Shown here: in pieces, positions 32,273-45,266 of the stretch
How the letters are laid out: each line of letters begins with the position of its first letter
Numbering within the stretch: position 1 is the stretch's first letter
DNA from: Antedon mediterranea
Lineage: Eukaryota; Echinodermata; Crinoidea; Comatulida; Antedonidae
DNA: 64,000 bases
Reading direction: 5' to 3'
NCBI RefSeq assembly: GCF_964355755.1
Contig: NC_092670.1
Location: forward strand, 34,769,795-34,833,794
Notes under the pieces: generated by a model
Told to the model about the DNA's origin: nothing
Seen by the model: the letters and a program-made list of their open reading frames with translations, nothing else
Database searches by the model: none
Translations under genes and position numbers: made by a program

Positions 32273-32391
32273 CTGTCTACACTATATTAACCTAGTTTAA
32301 CAAAAAAGTGTGATGTGCCCAAATATGGTAGTGATATGACATCATCATGTTCATATATGTGCACATAAAGTTTGATAGTGTAGACAGAGCT
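32273..32391. mobile_element. MITE family 1, copy abutting unit H
   Basis: Same element and position relative to the gene as at 18350-18488, with a deletion of about 20 bp in the right arm. It supplies the TAA stop of the H tail. Confidence 0.75.
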
Positions 32392-34220
32392 TTACATCTG
32401 TGAATCATCGTTTTGTGTTTCTTCTGCTTGTCTGTTGTTGCTTGTTGATGGTTCTTTAATATCATAATAGATCACTTCACTGTCTGTCTGTTGGCCTCTA
32501 AAGGTTTGTCCAATTGTCACATTGTGTCTTTGTTGTTGCATTGCATGGACATCTGGAATGTCACTGTCACTATTGTCACTGTTTCTTCTATAATAAACAG
32601 GCTCTGGCTTCTGGTGCTTTCTTTTGTGTAGGTAAAGCAGCACCATTATAAGAAACCCAAATATGGTTGTTGATGATGCCAATAGTATAGTTATTAAACT
32701 AGGGACTCTTTCACTTGCTTTTACAATTGATGTAGAGGGATAAACAAAAACATTTATCTCATCGGAACTGTTCTGAACATCTGTAATCACCAGACACTTG
32801 ACAGAGTAAGTACCAGCGGCAGCTGTTAAATTGTTAAAGCATATTTCATCTTTTTCTTTGTTGTCATCTGTCAGAATTTCCTTTCCATTTAAAGTCCAAT
32901 TGTATAGTGTCTTATTACCCGATCCCCCTACTGTGTAGCACTTGAAGCAATTTGTATCCAACTGGATCTCGGGTGTTTTGTACAACATTTTTATTTTTAC
33001 AGTTAATTTAGAGAGAAGAATAGGTTTGAGGATAAGATCTTTTACTGTAAATTCTATCCCATCTGAACTGTTCTGGACATCAGTAAACACCAGACACTTG
33101 ACAGTGTAATTACCTGCTGGTAAATTGTTGAAGCATCTTTCATCATTCTCTAAATTGTCATCATCCTCTATAATTTCTTCTTCATTTAAAATCCAATTGT
33201 ACATTTTCTTATCACCAGATCCACCTTCTGTGAAGCACTTAAAGCAATTTTTATCCAAATGGACTTCTGGTGATTCATACAATCTTTTTACTTTCACAAT
33301 TAATTTAGAAAGAGGAATAGTTTTGAGGAAAAGATCTTTGACTGTAAACTCTATCTCATCAGACCCGTTCTGTACATCAGTAATCACCAGACGCTTGACA
33401 GTGTAATTACCTGCTGGCAAATCCACAAAGCATCTTTCGTCTTTCTCCTGGTTGTCATTATCCTCTGTAATAGGTTTTTCTCCATTTAAAGTCTAACTGT
33501 AAATTTTCTTACTTTCAGATCCACCTTCTGTGTAGCACTTGAAATAGTTTGTATCCACATTACAAAGTTCAAGCGTTTCATACAATCTTTTTATTTTCAC
33601 AATTAATCGAGAATAAACATTTAGTATTGTTGTGGAGCAGCTATACCACATTGAATTGAAAAATATTTCAAAAGTACAATAAAAGAATATACCATCTCCA
33701 GTTTGGAAACCAGTCAAAGTGTGGTTAAACCTTGAGTTACTCATTACATCATGTGACTGTATAGTGTTATTTCTTCCTTGGATCCATCCAGTTGTGTATA
33801 CCTCTTGCTCATTTTTCTCAGCATTTTCATCTTTTAAGATACACGAGACGTTCGCTTGTTCACCTTCAATGATGAAAAATCACATGTAGGTTTCAACTTT
33901 GGTTCTACTGTTGATTGATATACTGAATCTGATGGAACTAAATAATGTTTATTTTCACTATCTTGACATGTGTATATTCCTTCATTTTGTGGAGCATTGA
34001 AAGATATCAAGAGTTGACAATTCACTATGTTATTGTTATCAGGATATTTGCCATGAGTATTCCCATCAAACTGTTGACTTATTGGTAGTATTGCTAGACC
34101 ATTCAAATTAGGCCACTCTGCAACAGCTGTATAAAACCACAATACAGCTGTACTTGCATCAGTGACATCCAACATACAAACCACTGCTACAAAGATGAGA
34201 TGAAGAGTTGATCAAGTCAT
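32392..34220 (-). pseudogene. Unit H: type-1 receptor pseudogene with three membrane-proximal Ig modules
   Basis: Homology to unit D begins with ATG at 34218-34220, but the third codon is TGA (34212-34214) where D has TGG. A few bases are missing near 33870-33885, closing the first segment at 33834. A TGG-to-TAG change stops the next at 33493. Downstream, 32392-33426 is open. Unlike the single copy elsewhere, the membrane-proximal module (NCFKC..GGSG, W, CFNNL..AG.Y.VK) occurs three times at about 301-bp spacing (starts near 33600, 33300 and 33000), with linkers FTVKD...LSKL. The helix and tail equal those of unit F, ending SEVIYYDIKEPSTS and the MITE-derived stop. Confidence 0.85.
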
Positions 34221-35277
34221 TTTGTAGAATAACTTGAGTCTCTCCTAATTTTTCTAAATAGAAAATCAGTGTTCTACACCATTTTCTAGTTTGTATAGAA
34301 TAACATCCATGAATAGCTTTGGCAATGTTGCAACAAGGAAAGATAAAAATTGTTGGTTTTATAAATGAATATAGGAAACTGCAGTATAACTATTATTTCC
34401 TTCATTATATTATGATTTTATGACCTCAGATATTATTTTTAGATAATGTTGATTGTTGAATAGCTATAGTTTTTGGCCGGTAAATATAAACCAATGCATT
34501 CTGGGATATGTGATGTCAGTGGAAATCTAGCATACTGCCATAAATTCTATGTTACAGTTTTTTTTGTTCTGCTTTAATTCTACTCACAAACATTACAAGA
34601 AAAACGGAGCAAAAAAGTGTACTTTTATGGCAGTGAGAAATTTATTTTATTCAAAAGAAGAAATTATATCCTGTATTAATTATACAAATTTAGCCAGAAA
34701 TGCCTCCAAAATAGTACTAGCAATTAAAGAATTTAAAAAAAAGGATTAAGGATTCCCTTATGACAATGACTAAAATGTACTTATTTACATCACTATTTGC
34801 AAAATCAAATACAAACTAGATTTTAACTCGTCACTTTGGACAAGTTAGGTTATCCGCTGAAGTACAACTTGCATGCACGTTAAAATATGAATGCAGAAAA
34901 TTGTTTAAACAAGAATATTTTATAATATGGAAGAAAATGGGGGACAATTTTGATTCTTTCCTGTTGCACTATTGCCACATGAAAACTGACCTGACCTTGG
35001 AGTTTGTACTGCAGAATTCTTCATTTTTATTAAAGAAGTATAAACAATTATAACTTTATTGATATATTGTTATTTTATTAAGGAACAGTGAATGAATATT
35101 TTTTTGTTGTTGAAATGTTTGTATTTCATAAGGTCCAATAATTGTGCTTACATTTGTTATTAATATGGATAGGGCAATTGAAGTATTACCAAGCATTCAT
35201 TTAACAATGTATGGATTGAATATACTTCAATTTAAAGATAATAGCAACATTTTGTAAAATCGTTTTTCATTCTATAG
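34221..35277. other. 5' flank of unit H and intron-like sequence before ERCC3 exons
   Basis: 34221-34740 matches the type-1 5' flanks. 34740-35277 has no exon I can support; in particular the XPB exon expected just upstream is absent. Confidence 0.6.
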
Positions 35278-37267
<1,990 letters not shown>

Positions 37268-37798
37268 CAATATTATAACTTTTTTTCATGGTGTCAATGT
37301 AATCAAGAAAGAAGTTTGGTTTGGACATCTAAAACATATGTAAGGTCAACAGATTGAAACACGGGAGAGATGTCTACTGTGTCCCCTGTATTTTGAAATC
37401 CCAATAATATAATTCATAATCTTGTGATATGTCAAGGTATGCAGGATGTTCTGTAATCTATAAAACATGTTTATGAAACCAAGGCAATGTAACAACGGGG
37501 CACTGAGCATTGCTAATCAAAAGGTGTTTTTCGTCAAGGCCGTGCAAGGCCATAAATTATTCTTAAAATTAACAACAGAGGTAAATATACAGTGTGGTAT
37601 AAAAATAGAGAAAATTTTCCCATGATAAAAACATAAAAACAATTTTAACCTACTGTAAGCTACACAATACATTCAAGCAAGTAATAATAATTTGATTTAA
37701 AAGTAAAAATGATTAATGAATGAACAGAATATATAAAAAGAAAAACAATTTAGCATCCTGTTGTTGAAGAAATAATACTGTATCTATTGGATAGACAA
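37268..37798. other. ERCC3 3' UTR and spacer
   Basis: No exon seen; AT-rich with scattered possible polyadenylation words. Confidence 0.4.
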
Positions 37799-38283
37799 TA
37801 GGGAGGTTTCGCAACCTTACGAATACGATAACGAAAACGTCATACATTTGTGAAACTTTTGAGCTGATCACCATTTCATATTCGTAAAGCGTATTCGTGT
37901 TGACTAATATCACCAGTCATATTCGTAACTACAAAACGAGTATAGTTTTTGATCTATTTGCACATTTTGCATTTGAATCAGGAATGATTCATGATTATAA
38001 TATAATTATAGATTTATTGAAAGTAATTTACTAAAGTAATTTACTAAAATGCCAGGTCAATTTTGATAAATAGCAGTTTTTAAAGTCGTCACTCGGCCTA
38101 GGCAGCCAAGCACCAAGCAACACGTACCTTCGCCGGCTCAAATTTACCGCAGTCATATTTTGGACGCGCCTCAATATTTCGTTGCCATGCGAAACAGATT
38201 TTTTTATGGCTTACGAAAACGAATATGTGTGCGTGACGTATCCGTTTTCGTTATCGTATTCGTAAGATTGCGAAACCTCTCTA
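37799..38283. mobile_element. MITE with about 40-bp inverted repeats (family 2)
   Basis: GGGAGGTTTCGCAACCTTAC (37801-37820) continues into GAATACGATAACGAAAACG and is mirrored by CGTTTTCGTTATCGTATTCG...GCGAAACCTCTC ending at 38281. TA flanks both sides. Length 481 bp, no coding. Confidence 0.85.
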
Positions 38284-38564
38284 ATATTGCAGCACAATTT
38301 TTTTTACATACGTCAGCAGTTATATTTAAACTTTATTTTTGATTAGTAAGTATTGTATTAATTTGAAAAACCATAAAAATTGTAGATCATCATACTATAT
38401 ATATGTTGTAATATAATTTTGTGTGTATATGCATGCGGTCGACGTTTATTTGAGAAAATACTTTTATTTGAAAAGGGAAGCGGGGTTCTGTTTATTCCAA
38501 ACAAAAACAATTTTCTATAGGGACGTTTATTCTAAACAAATAAATACGGTAGCACATACAGTAA

Positions 38565-38790
38565 CTAGTAATTTTTATGTGCTGGATCAAACATAATTAT
38601 AACTCTCCCAGACTCTTTAATAATAGGCACCTTTTCTAGATCAGAATGTTCTTGTTTAACAGGGTCTATAAAAGGATTTTTTAGAATGTCAGACATTTTA
38701 CGGAAGCCCAATAGTTTTGTGAGAGTTGACTTTAAAATAAATAATAATGTAATGTAAATAAATAACTTTAGAAGTGATTTAGAAATTAAA
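38565..38790 (-). CDS. Unrecognised terminal exon
   Basis: The frame to 38565 contains a conserved-looking stretch GFRKMSDILKNPFIDPVKQE followed by VPIIKESGRVIIMFDPAHKN and a stop, with unbiased composition unlike the AT-rich junk nearby. A polypyrimidine/AG (TTTTAAAG) precedes STLTKLLGFRK on the minus strand, so this may be a last exon whose upstream exons are short. I do not recognise the family and assign no function. Confidence 0.4.
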
Positions 38791-38799
38791 ATTTTCACT

Positions 38800-39359
38800 C
38801 ACAGTTTGACTTTTTTTATAAAATAATATGTACGAACTACAAAAAGCTCAGAAAGATAAACAATTTGTTTTATTTTCTACTTATTTATTTATAATTTTAA
38901 ATAGTTTATCACTTTAATACTGGTCTAATAGTAGATGACCATATAAGGAAATATTTTTCATAATCCGGCCTCAAAACCAAACAAGGAAGCACATGAGTAT
39001 TGTATTCAAAACAATTGATTTTACAGAAATCAGCTAAAACAACAACACACATACAAATTACCGCAATTTGATAAATTTCTGGAAACTAATCGGGAAGAGA
39101 TTAAATTTTAAAATTGTTATTGTTATTTCATTTTTCCATTGAGGAAATTTTTTTTTTAAAAACCAAAATGATTGAAAACTGCACAACATGCTATTTTTAT
39201 CGAAAAAAAAGAAAGAAAATGAAGTAGTAATAATGGGAGAGAAATAGGTTGTACTATGCAAGCCAACAATTATAATATGTTTGAGATGTAATTGTCCCCT
39301 GAAAAAATAATTTTTTTTTGAATATGCCATTTTATTGTAACATAATAGTTGAAAACAAA
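38800..39359. other. AT-rich spacer
   Basis: Nothing supported. Confidence 0.4.
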
Positions 39360-39600
39360 AATGTATTTATCTGAAAAAAATTTATTTTAAAAGCAAAAAA
39401 ATAGTCAAACTGTCTGACAATGGGTTTTTGGTTAAATTGAACAATTTATTTTGTCTTTTTATAAGGGAAAACATTATTTGTTTTTTTTACAGAAGTGATT
39501 AACTTTATTAAAACTACATAGTAGTCTATTCAAAGTCTGATTTTATTAACCTTCATTTTCCATGTTTTTGGGGGATAATACATCTTTAATCAATACTTTA
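39360..39600 (+). repeat. Dispersed repeat, shared with 56330-56670
   Basis: ACTTTATTAAAACTACATAG, CAAAGTCTGATTTTATTAA and CATGTTTTTGGGGG recur in the same order in CPVL intron 1. Unclassified; no terminal repeats identified. Confidence 0.65.
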
Positions 39601-39770
39601 CAACATAATATATTGTAATCTAGAGACTTGATTTTACAGTTATACTAAAAACAAAACAAATATTAAATAAAAAAACACAATATATAAATTTCTGATAATA
39701 TATTTTGCAAAGTCAATTACTGCTTTTGCACCACACACTTCAATTAACCTACATCCCTGATTTCTAATTA

Positions 39771-39944
39771 TTATTTTTTAAAGATATCTTTAAGCGATGA
39801 AAACATAACAGATACGTGCGTCATATCACAATACGGTGGGTTACTTGTCTGTTTACATTGACATAAAAGGACGGACTTGCTTTGATCAAACTTTAATCTG
39901 ATTGGTTTAAATTCTGTTCCTTTGTGACTCCCATCGCAGAATGG
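39771..39944 (-). CDS. CISD3: CISD3-like mitochondrial CDGSH iron-sulfur protein, last exon
   Basis: After an acceptor (TTCTGTTTCAG) the exon encodes PFCDGSHKGTEFKP, then VLLCQCKQTSNPPYCDMTHV and ends SLKDIFKK. CISD3 is the only CDGSH protein with two such motifs. This exon carries the C-terminal part of the first 2Fe-2S site (CDGSH) and the second (CQCK...YCDMTH, with Met where Gly is usual, but the Cys and His ligands kept). The protein works in the mitochondrial matrix in iron-sulfur and iron handling. Earlier exons should lie at higher coordinates towards SPAG6, with which it is divergent; I could not find them confidently in 39945-41282. Confidence 0.85.
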   Translation of the reverse strand, partial: PFCDGSHKGTEFKPIRLKFDQSKSVLLCQCKQTSNPPYCDMTHVSVMFSSLKDIFKK

Positions 39945-39972
39945 CTGAAACAGAAAAGCAAGAATGATATTG

Positions 39973-40092
39973 TTAAGCTCTATCTGCATTATCAAACTTT
40001 ATGTGACAAAAAAAATGGGAAGTGCCCATATATGGAAATGATGTCATACCACTAGCATATCACACTTTTTTTGTCAAACTAGTGTAAACATA
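39973..40092. mobile_element. MITE family 1, CISD3 intron copy
   Basis: TTAAGCTCTATCTGCATTAT...CATATATGGAAATGATGTCA...CACACTTTTTTTGTCAAACT, with a decayed right end. Confidence 0.7.
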
Positions 40093-40139
40093 TTCTTTTC
40101 TGTAATTCAAAAAACAAACTCAAACATGTTAAATTGTGG

Positions 40140-40375
40140 AAAAAATACTGCGCCTTTTCCTGGTCAGTTGCTGTTCTTTGAAATGCCCTTCCAAACTCAA
40201 TCAGGAAAGCCGAATCACTCGCCACATTCAAACAACTCCTCAAATCCCACATTTTTAATTTGTACTTTCAACATTAATTCATTTTGAGCTTTTTACATTT
40301 TCTGTTGATTGTTCAGCGCTTAGAGATGCCCTGAATTTTGCTCTATATAAATTGAACATTATCAAATGTTTAATC
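40140..40375 (+). mobile_element. LINE 3' end fragment
   Basis: Reads NALPNSIRKAESLATFKQLL-KSHIFNLYFQH on the plus strand, the C-terminal LWNxLPxxIR...FKxxLK pattern of CR1/L2-like elements, followed by a GCGCTTAGAGATGCCCTGAA...CTCTATATAAATT 3' UTR typical of such tails. Confidence 0.65.
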
Positions 40376-41282
40376 TTTGTTTAGTACCTGTTTTTTACTT
40401 AGACCGCATGCACACCAGGAATATCGTTTGTTTGCTTCTAATTTCTTGAAAGCTGGTATTTTTTTTGCAATGTATGTTCCTTTAATTCCCTTCTTCAGTT
40501 CTGTTGTACTTGAATTCACCTACAAAAATGTATGCATTTTTAACAAAATATTGCTAGGCCTAGGCTATACCTTCTGTATTGCTGTACCTTCATTATTAAT
40601 TATAAAGTGTATTTATCTGTTAACAATTTATTGGCAAATTGTTAAGTATAACCATTTAGTTTTGTGGTGGTGTAATAATCCGAAGTGGCCCAAATCATCT
40701 GGCCTTTTGTCCACCACTGGTATAGCTAGGTTATCTCACTGTAGTACTAGATAGTTGAGTTTAGCTAGCTAAAATCAGGAGCTAGGCCTAGATACGTCTA
40801 GTCTAGGCTAGAGGGAGGGCTATTTAGTATTCGCCATTAGTAATAAAGAGTATAGGGCTAGGCCCTAGCCCTATAGGCCTGGTCATGGTAGAGACATTAT
40901 CAACAGAACATTCACCTTTCCACCAACTTACATAGGGTTGTCTGAATAATGAACATATTCTTGGTTTTATTACTAAACAATTTAACCTAAAGGATAATGC
41001 CATACTAGTCCTATTTTAGTGTTTAAACTAGAGATTGTTTTGGCTCCTTCTTCGTGCAAGAAGAGATGGGAAAAATGTGCAACGAAGCATGTCGTGTTTA
41101 CATTTCGTATACGAGGTCAACTAAAAGGTGAATCTAATTTGCATATATATCCGGTTTGTTTTCCTTGGCAACAACAAAACACCAATTTTGCATATGGATG
41201 GGTGATGAAGAAACAAATATCTCGTAAACTACAGTAACTATAGATTGATTAACTTAACACAAAACTTGCATTATTCCTCAAG

Positions 41283-44200
41283 ATGAGTTCTAGACAAATT
41301 TTACAAGGTAAGTGTATCTAGATTTTGCTAGGGCTATTGGTAGGCTCTTTTTCCGTAATAAAAACCCATGCAACAAGTTTTAGTAAGTCAGGCAGGCTAG
41401 ACAGGCCCATCACCTCCACATCGCATGCATTTTTTCATGGATGGCCGATGGCCGGCTGCCTCCAGTGCGTGTGGAGCGCTAGTCTTTGGCCAAGCTGTAG
41501 TAGGCCTAGGCCTACATTGAAGACTGTCTGGAATTTTAACCCATCTAATAATTTGTGTTAAATACAATACAATAAAAAAACTTATTTATATTAATTAATT
41601 GAGAAGAATAAATTAAATGTGAAGTAGAAAGTGAAATGAAGAAAGAAAGAAGTTTTTAAAATTGTATTTTATTTATTTAAAAAATGTGGGTTTGTTTGTT
41701 TTCCTTCTATTTTAGTGTTTGAACAGTATCAGAAATCAAGAACAACATTTGTACAGACTGTTGCTGAACTTGCATCACGGCCACAGAATATAGAAACACT
41801 ACAAAATGCAGGTTTGTCTGATATACTTAATAAATAGGCCTATAATGCACTTGTCAATTGTATGACCCACTATACGACCCCCGGGAGAGGTGCGTCATTT
41901 GTCCGATGTGTGTCATACTTTTGACCATGACGCACCCGTGCGTAAAAAAGGTGACTTGCCTTTAGGTGACCATGACGCACCCATTTTGACGCACTGTGAC
42001 CATGTTGTTTATGATATGGTGGGTGGTAAAGTGACGGACATTGACGCACCTTGTTCATTGATGTGACGTACCATCTAGGTTTTTTGACGCACCCCTGCGT
42101 CAGTAATTATTTGTAAATGACGCACCCATGACGCACCTCTCCCGGGGGTCGTATAGTGAGTCATACAATTGACAAGTGCATAATAGAACATATTTCCTTA
42201 GATTAAAATTTCATATGCATTGATTGGAAATTGGACATAAAAAATGTTTATATATTTTAAGACTTATGAGTATGACCCAATTTTTGACAATGGCGTGATT
42301 CATTTTCAATTGTTATGTTTCAGGTGTTATGTCTCTATTGCGTCCACTTCTGCTGGACGTTGTGCCCACCATTCAACAGACGGCAGCACTAGCATTGGGT
42401 AGGTTAGCTAACTATAATGATGACCTAGCAGAGGCCGTAGTAAAAGGCGACATCCTGCCACAGCTTGTGTACTCATTAGCTGAACAGAATGTAAGTAAAA
42501 TCATCTTTTTATGGCTGTTTTTGACACCCTCCTATTGTTACTTAATTACATTTACATCATGATTTTTAGAAGTTTTAAACCAAAATATTTCTTATTTTAC
42601 AGAGATTTTACAAAAAAGCAGCAGCATTTGTGCTCAGAGCAGTGGCTAAGCACTCGCCCCAGCTAGCCCAGTCAGTTGTGGACTGTGGTGCCTTAGATGC
42701 ATTGGTTATATGCCTTGAAGAGTTTGATCCTGGTGTCAAAGAAGCTGCCTCATGGGCTTTAGGCTACATTGCCAGGCACAATGCAGGTACATGCACTTAC
42801 CGTTTGACCAAGTTATAAGTACATAACTTGTGATGAATAGGAACTAGTTGTACTATATGTCATGTCAATTCAGAATTATTGTCTGAATGTGAAGACATGC
42901 TTCCTCTCTTAATCCATTGACACAGTTTTAGTTAATTCTATGTATTTATTCAGGTGACCAATACAACAATGCGTAGGTCAAATCGTAAGCTCTCTATTTT
43001 TTATAATTATGACCAAAAAGCTAAATATTACTCTATCGCTACTCAAACATCATGTCATTTGAAATTTTTTTGTGTATAATTTTTGAATTGTGATTTATTG
43101 TAAATAAGACTTCTATTTTTGTACAGTGCTTTAATCTCTGAGAAAAGAACTATATATTATAAATCACAATAATAATAATAATAATAACTGGGCCCTCTAA
43201 AAAGATAACTGGGCCCTCTGGGAAACCAGTCTTTGACTGAAAAGGTTGCCCAGTATAAATAAAATATTTCAATCAATGATAATAAAGTCAATATAGAAAA
43301 TCCTTAATTCTTCCCTGTAGAACTTGCACAATCTGTAGTGGATGCCGGTGCTGTGCCTCTTCTTGTGTTATGCATCCAGGAACCAGAGCTGTCTCTAAAA
43401 CGCATTGCAGCATCTGCACTCAGTGACATCTCCAAACACTCACCAGAACTAGCACAGACAGTTGTGGATGCTGGTGCTATCGCTCACTTGGCACAAATGA
43501 TCCTAAATCCTGATGCAAAGCTCAAGGTATCTATTTGGTGTTTTTAAATAATATAATATATTATTGAAAAAGCCTTTTGAATAACCACACTAAAGAAAGG
43601 GCTTTTTCTAAGGAACTCTACTATACTGTCCTAAAAATGATTTATCTATAAATAAATAATTGTGCCTTTTCTACAAAGCCTATCTATTACAATAAGATAA
43701 AAAAATGTTTTTAATGCCCAGATTTTTTTTATTCATTTATCATCATCGTCCCTTACAGTATCATGTAGAATATAAATAATCATAAAGTTGTTATGTCTTT
43801 GTAGCGACAAGTCTTCTCAGCCCTCAGCCAGATCTCAAAACATTCGGTAGACTTAGCCGAGATGGTGGTTGAAGCTGAAATCTTCCCCGCTGTGCTAACT
43901 TGCCTTAAAGATCGCGATGAGTATGTGTGCAAGAATGTGGCTACTCTGATCCGCGAGATTGCCAAGCATACGCCAGAGTTGTCGCAATTGATTGTGAATG
44001 CAGGTGGCGTTGCAGCGGTGGTTGACTATATCGGTGATTGCAAAGGCAACGTTCGTCTTCCTGGTGTTATGATGCTGGGGTACGTTGCAGCCCATTCCGA
44101 AAATCTTGCTATGGCAGTTATAGTGTCAAAGGTAACATTTATTTTTTATTTTTGGCACGTTGCCAAGGATAACCATTTGTTATTTCATTCTCTGTCCTCT

Positions 44201-45266
44201 AAGTTGGCACAAGTTCACAGGACAAACATATATACAAGATTTCTACATAACAAGTCTTTAGGAGTGTCATATGAAGTTTGTTAGTGTATTAGTGATAGTG
44301 TAATCATATTTTACTTTTTCAGGGTGTAACTCAACTTGCAATAACACTAGCTGAGGAACCTGAAGATCACATTCAGGCAGCAGCTGCCTGGGCCTTGGGA
44401 CAGATCGGCAGACATACCCCAGAACATGCTAAGGCTGTTGCTGTTGCTAATGTACTACCTAGGCTTCTTCAGTGCTACCTCAAACATGATGCTTCAGAAG
44501 ACCTACAAACTAAGGTACAGTATAATGATTAATGTTAAAACATGGATAATTCTCTATGGTTAAAATAAATGTGATGATGACATCATCAATTTGTCTTTTG
44601 GATATGTGATAAATTAAAAAGTTTTTTTTTACAATCTGTAGGCTAAGAAAGCCCTGAAAAACATACTCCAGAAATGCGTGCATCTGCCTGCTCTTGAGCC
44701 ACTTCTGCACGACGCCCCACCAAACATTCTCAAACACGTCGTCGGCCAATTCAGCAAGGTTCTGCCACACGACACCAAAGCTCGCCGATTGTTTGTCACC
44801 AGTGGTGGCTTGAAGAAAGTACAAGAAATCAAATCCGAACCTGGAAGCGCCCTCGCTGAGTACATTAACACAATAAATAACTGCTACCCTGAAGAGATTG
44901 TTCGGTAAGAGAAAGTTTGTTTTAGTTGTTTTTTAGTTGTTAAGTAAAGCTCTGTGTACACTATCAAACTAGTTTGACAAAAAAATGTATGTTCCCAAAT
45001 ATGGTAGTGATATGCCCAAATATGGTAGTCATCATGTTCATAAATGAGCACAGCACATTTTTTGTCACATAAAGTTTGATAGTGTAGACAGAGCTTAAGA
45101 GAATATTTGTTAGTTTTTTTTTATTAGTACAGTACATCTGAATGCGTTTAGTATACTGTATTATGAAATTTAATTATTTTTTTTGTCTTCGTTGCTTAGG
45201 TACTATTCTCCAGGATATTCAGAACAGCTTCTAGACCGAGTTGAGCATTATCAACCTGTTGCCTAG
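41283..45266 (+). CDS. SPAG6: SPAG6 / PF16 armadillo-repeat axonemal protein, complete
   Basis: Nine exons join in frame with GT/AG borders: 41283-41307, 41716-41811, 42324-42490, 42603-42786, 43321-43526, 43805-44130, 44323-44514, 44642-44904, 45200-45266. The product starts MSSRQILQVFEQYQKSRTTF, carries the armadillo array (LALGRLANYNDDLAEAVV, CGALDALVICLEEFDPGVKE, IAASALSDISKHSPELAQTV, MMLGYVAAHSENLAMAV, AWALGQIGRHTPEHAKAVA) and ends QFSKVLPHDTKARRLF...RYYSPGYSEQLLDRVEHYQPVA. It is very close to vertebrate SPAG6 over its full length, about 510 residues. SPAG6/PF16 holds the central pair of the 9+2 axoneme and is needed for flagellar motility. A polyadenylation signal AATAAA lies at 45343-45348. 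A MITE occupies intron 2. Confidence 0.97.
41845..42181. mobile_element. MITE with about 50-bp inverted repeats in SPAG6 intron 2 (family 3)
   Basis: ATGCACTTGTCAATTGTATG (41845-41864) continues into CACTATACGACCCCCGGGAG and AGGTGCGTCA, and the exact inverse ends at 42181. The inside is crowded with TGACGCACC words in both orientations, so the whole element could fold into a multi-branched stem. No coding. Confidence 0.85.
43100..43197 (+). mobile_element. Retroelement 3' tail in SPAG6 intron 4
   Basis: CAGTGCTTTAATCTCTGAGA followed by AAAGAACTATATATTATAAA and an AAT microsatellite, a common ending of LINE/SINE copies in marine invertebrates. Confidence 0.4.
44945..45099. mobile_element. MITE family 1, SPAG6 intron 8 copy
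   Basis: TAAAGCTCTGTGTACACTAT...CCCAAATATGGTAGTGATAT (the motif partly repeated)...GATAGTGTAGACAGAGCTTA. Both inverted ends are recognisable. Confidence 0.85.

Larger units (their letters stand above)
30053..32391. other. Gene-less composite of cluster flanks
   Basis: 30053-30540 continues the flank interrupted by the DIRS element. About 30560-30660 holds shreds of a receptor tail (GAGTTCATCTGTCAC). From 30740 the sequence jumps to the 5' flank of a type-2 gene (matching 15820-17560 without its insert) and runs on to 32391, including a second copy of the LINE fragment. So a type-2 receptor gene expected here has been deleted, leaving its flank. Confidence 0.6.

Noticed and set aside
1..34220. 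Receptor array as vertebrate-type VLR, RAG-based or sea urchin 185/333 loci
   Set aside because: No leucine-rich repeats, no recombination signals, no RAG-like coding, and the proteins are membrane-anchored Ig-like, unlike 185/333.
40377..40754. 125-codon plus-strand frame near CISD3
   Set aside because: Starts within a LINE 3' tail and runs through CISD3-side intergenic sequence with no recognisable domain.
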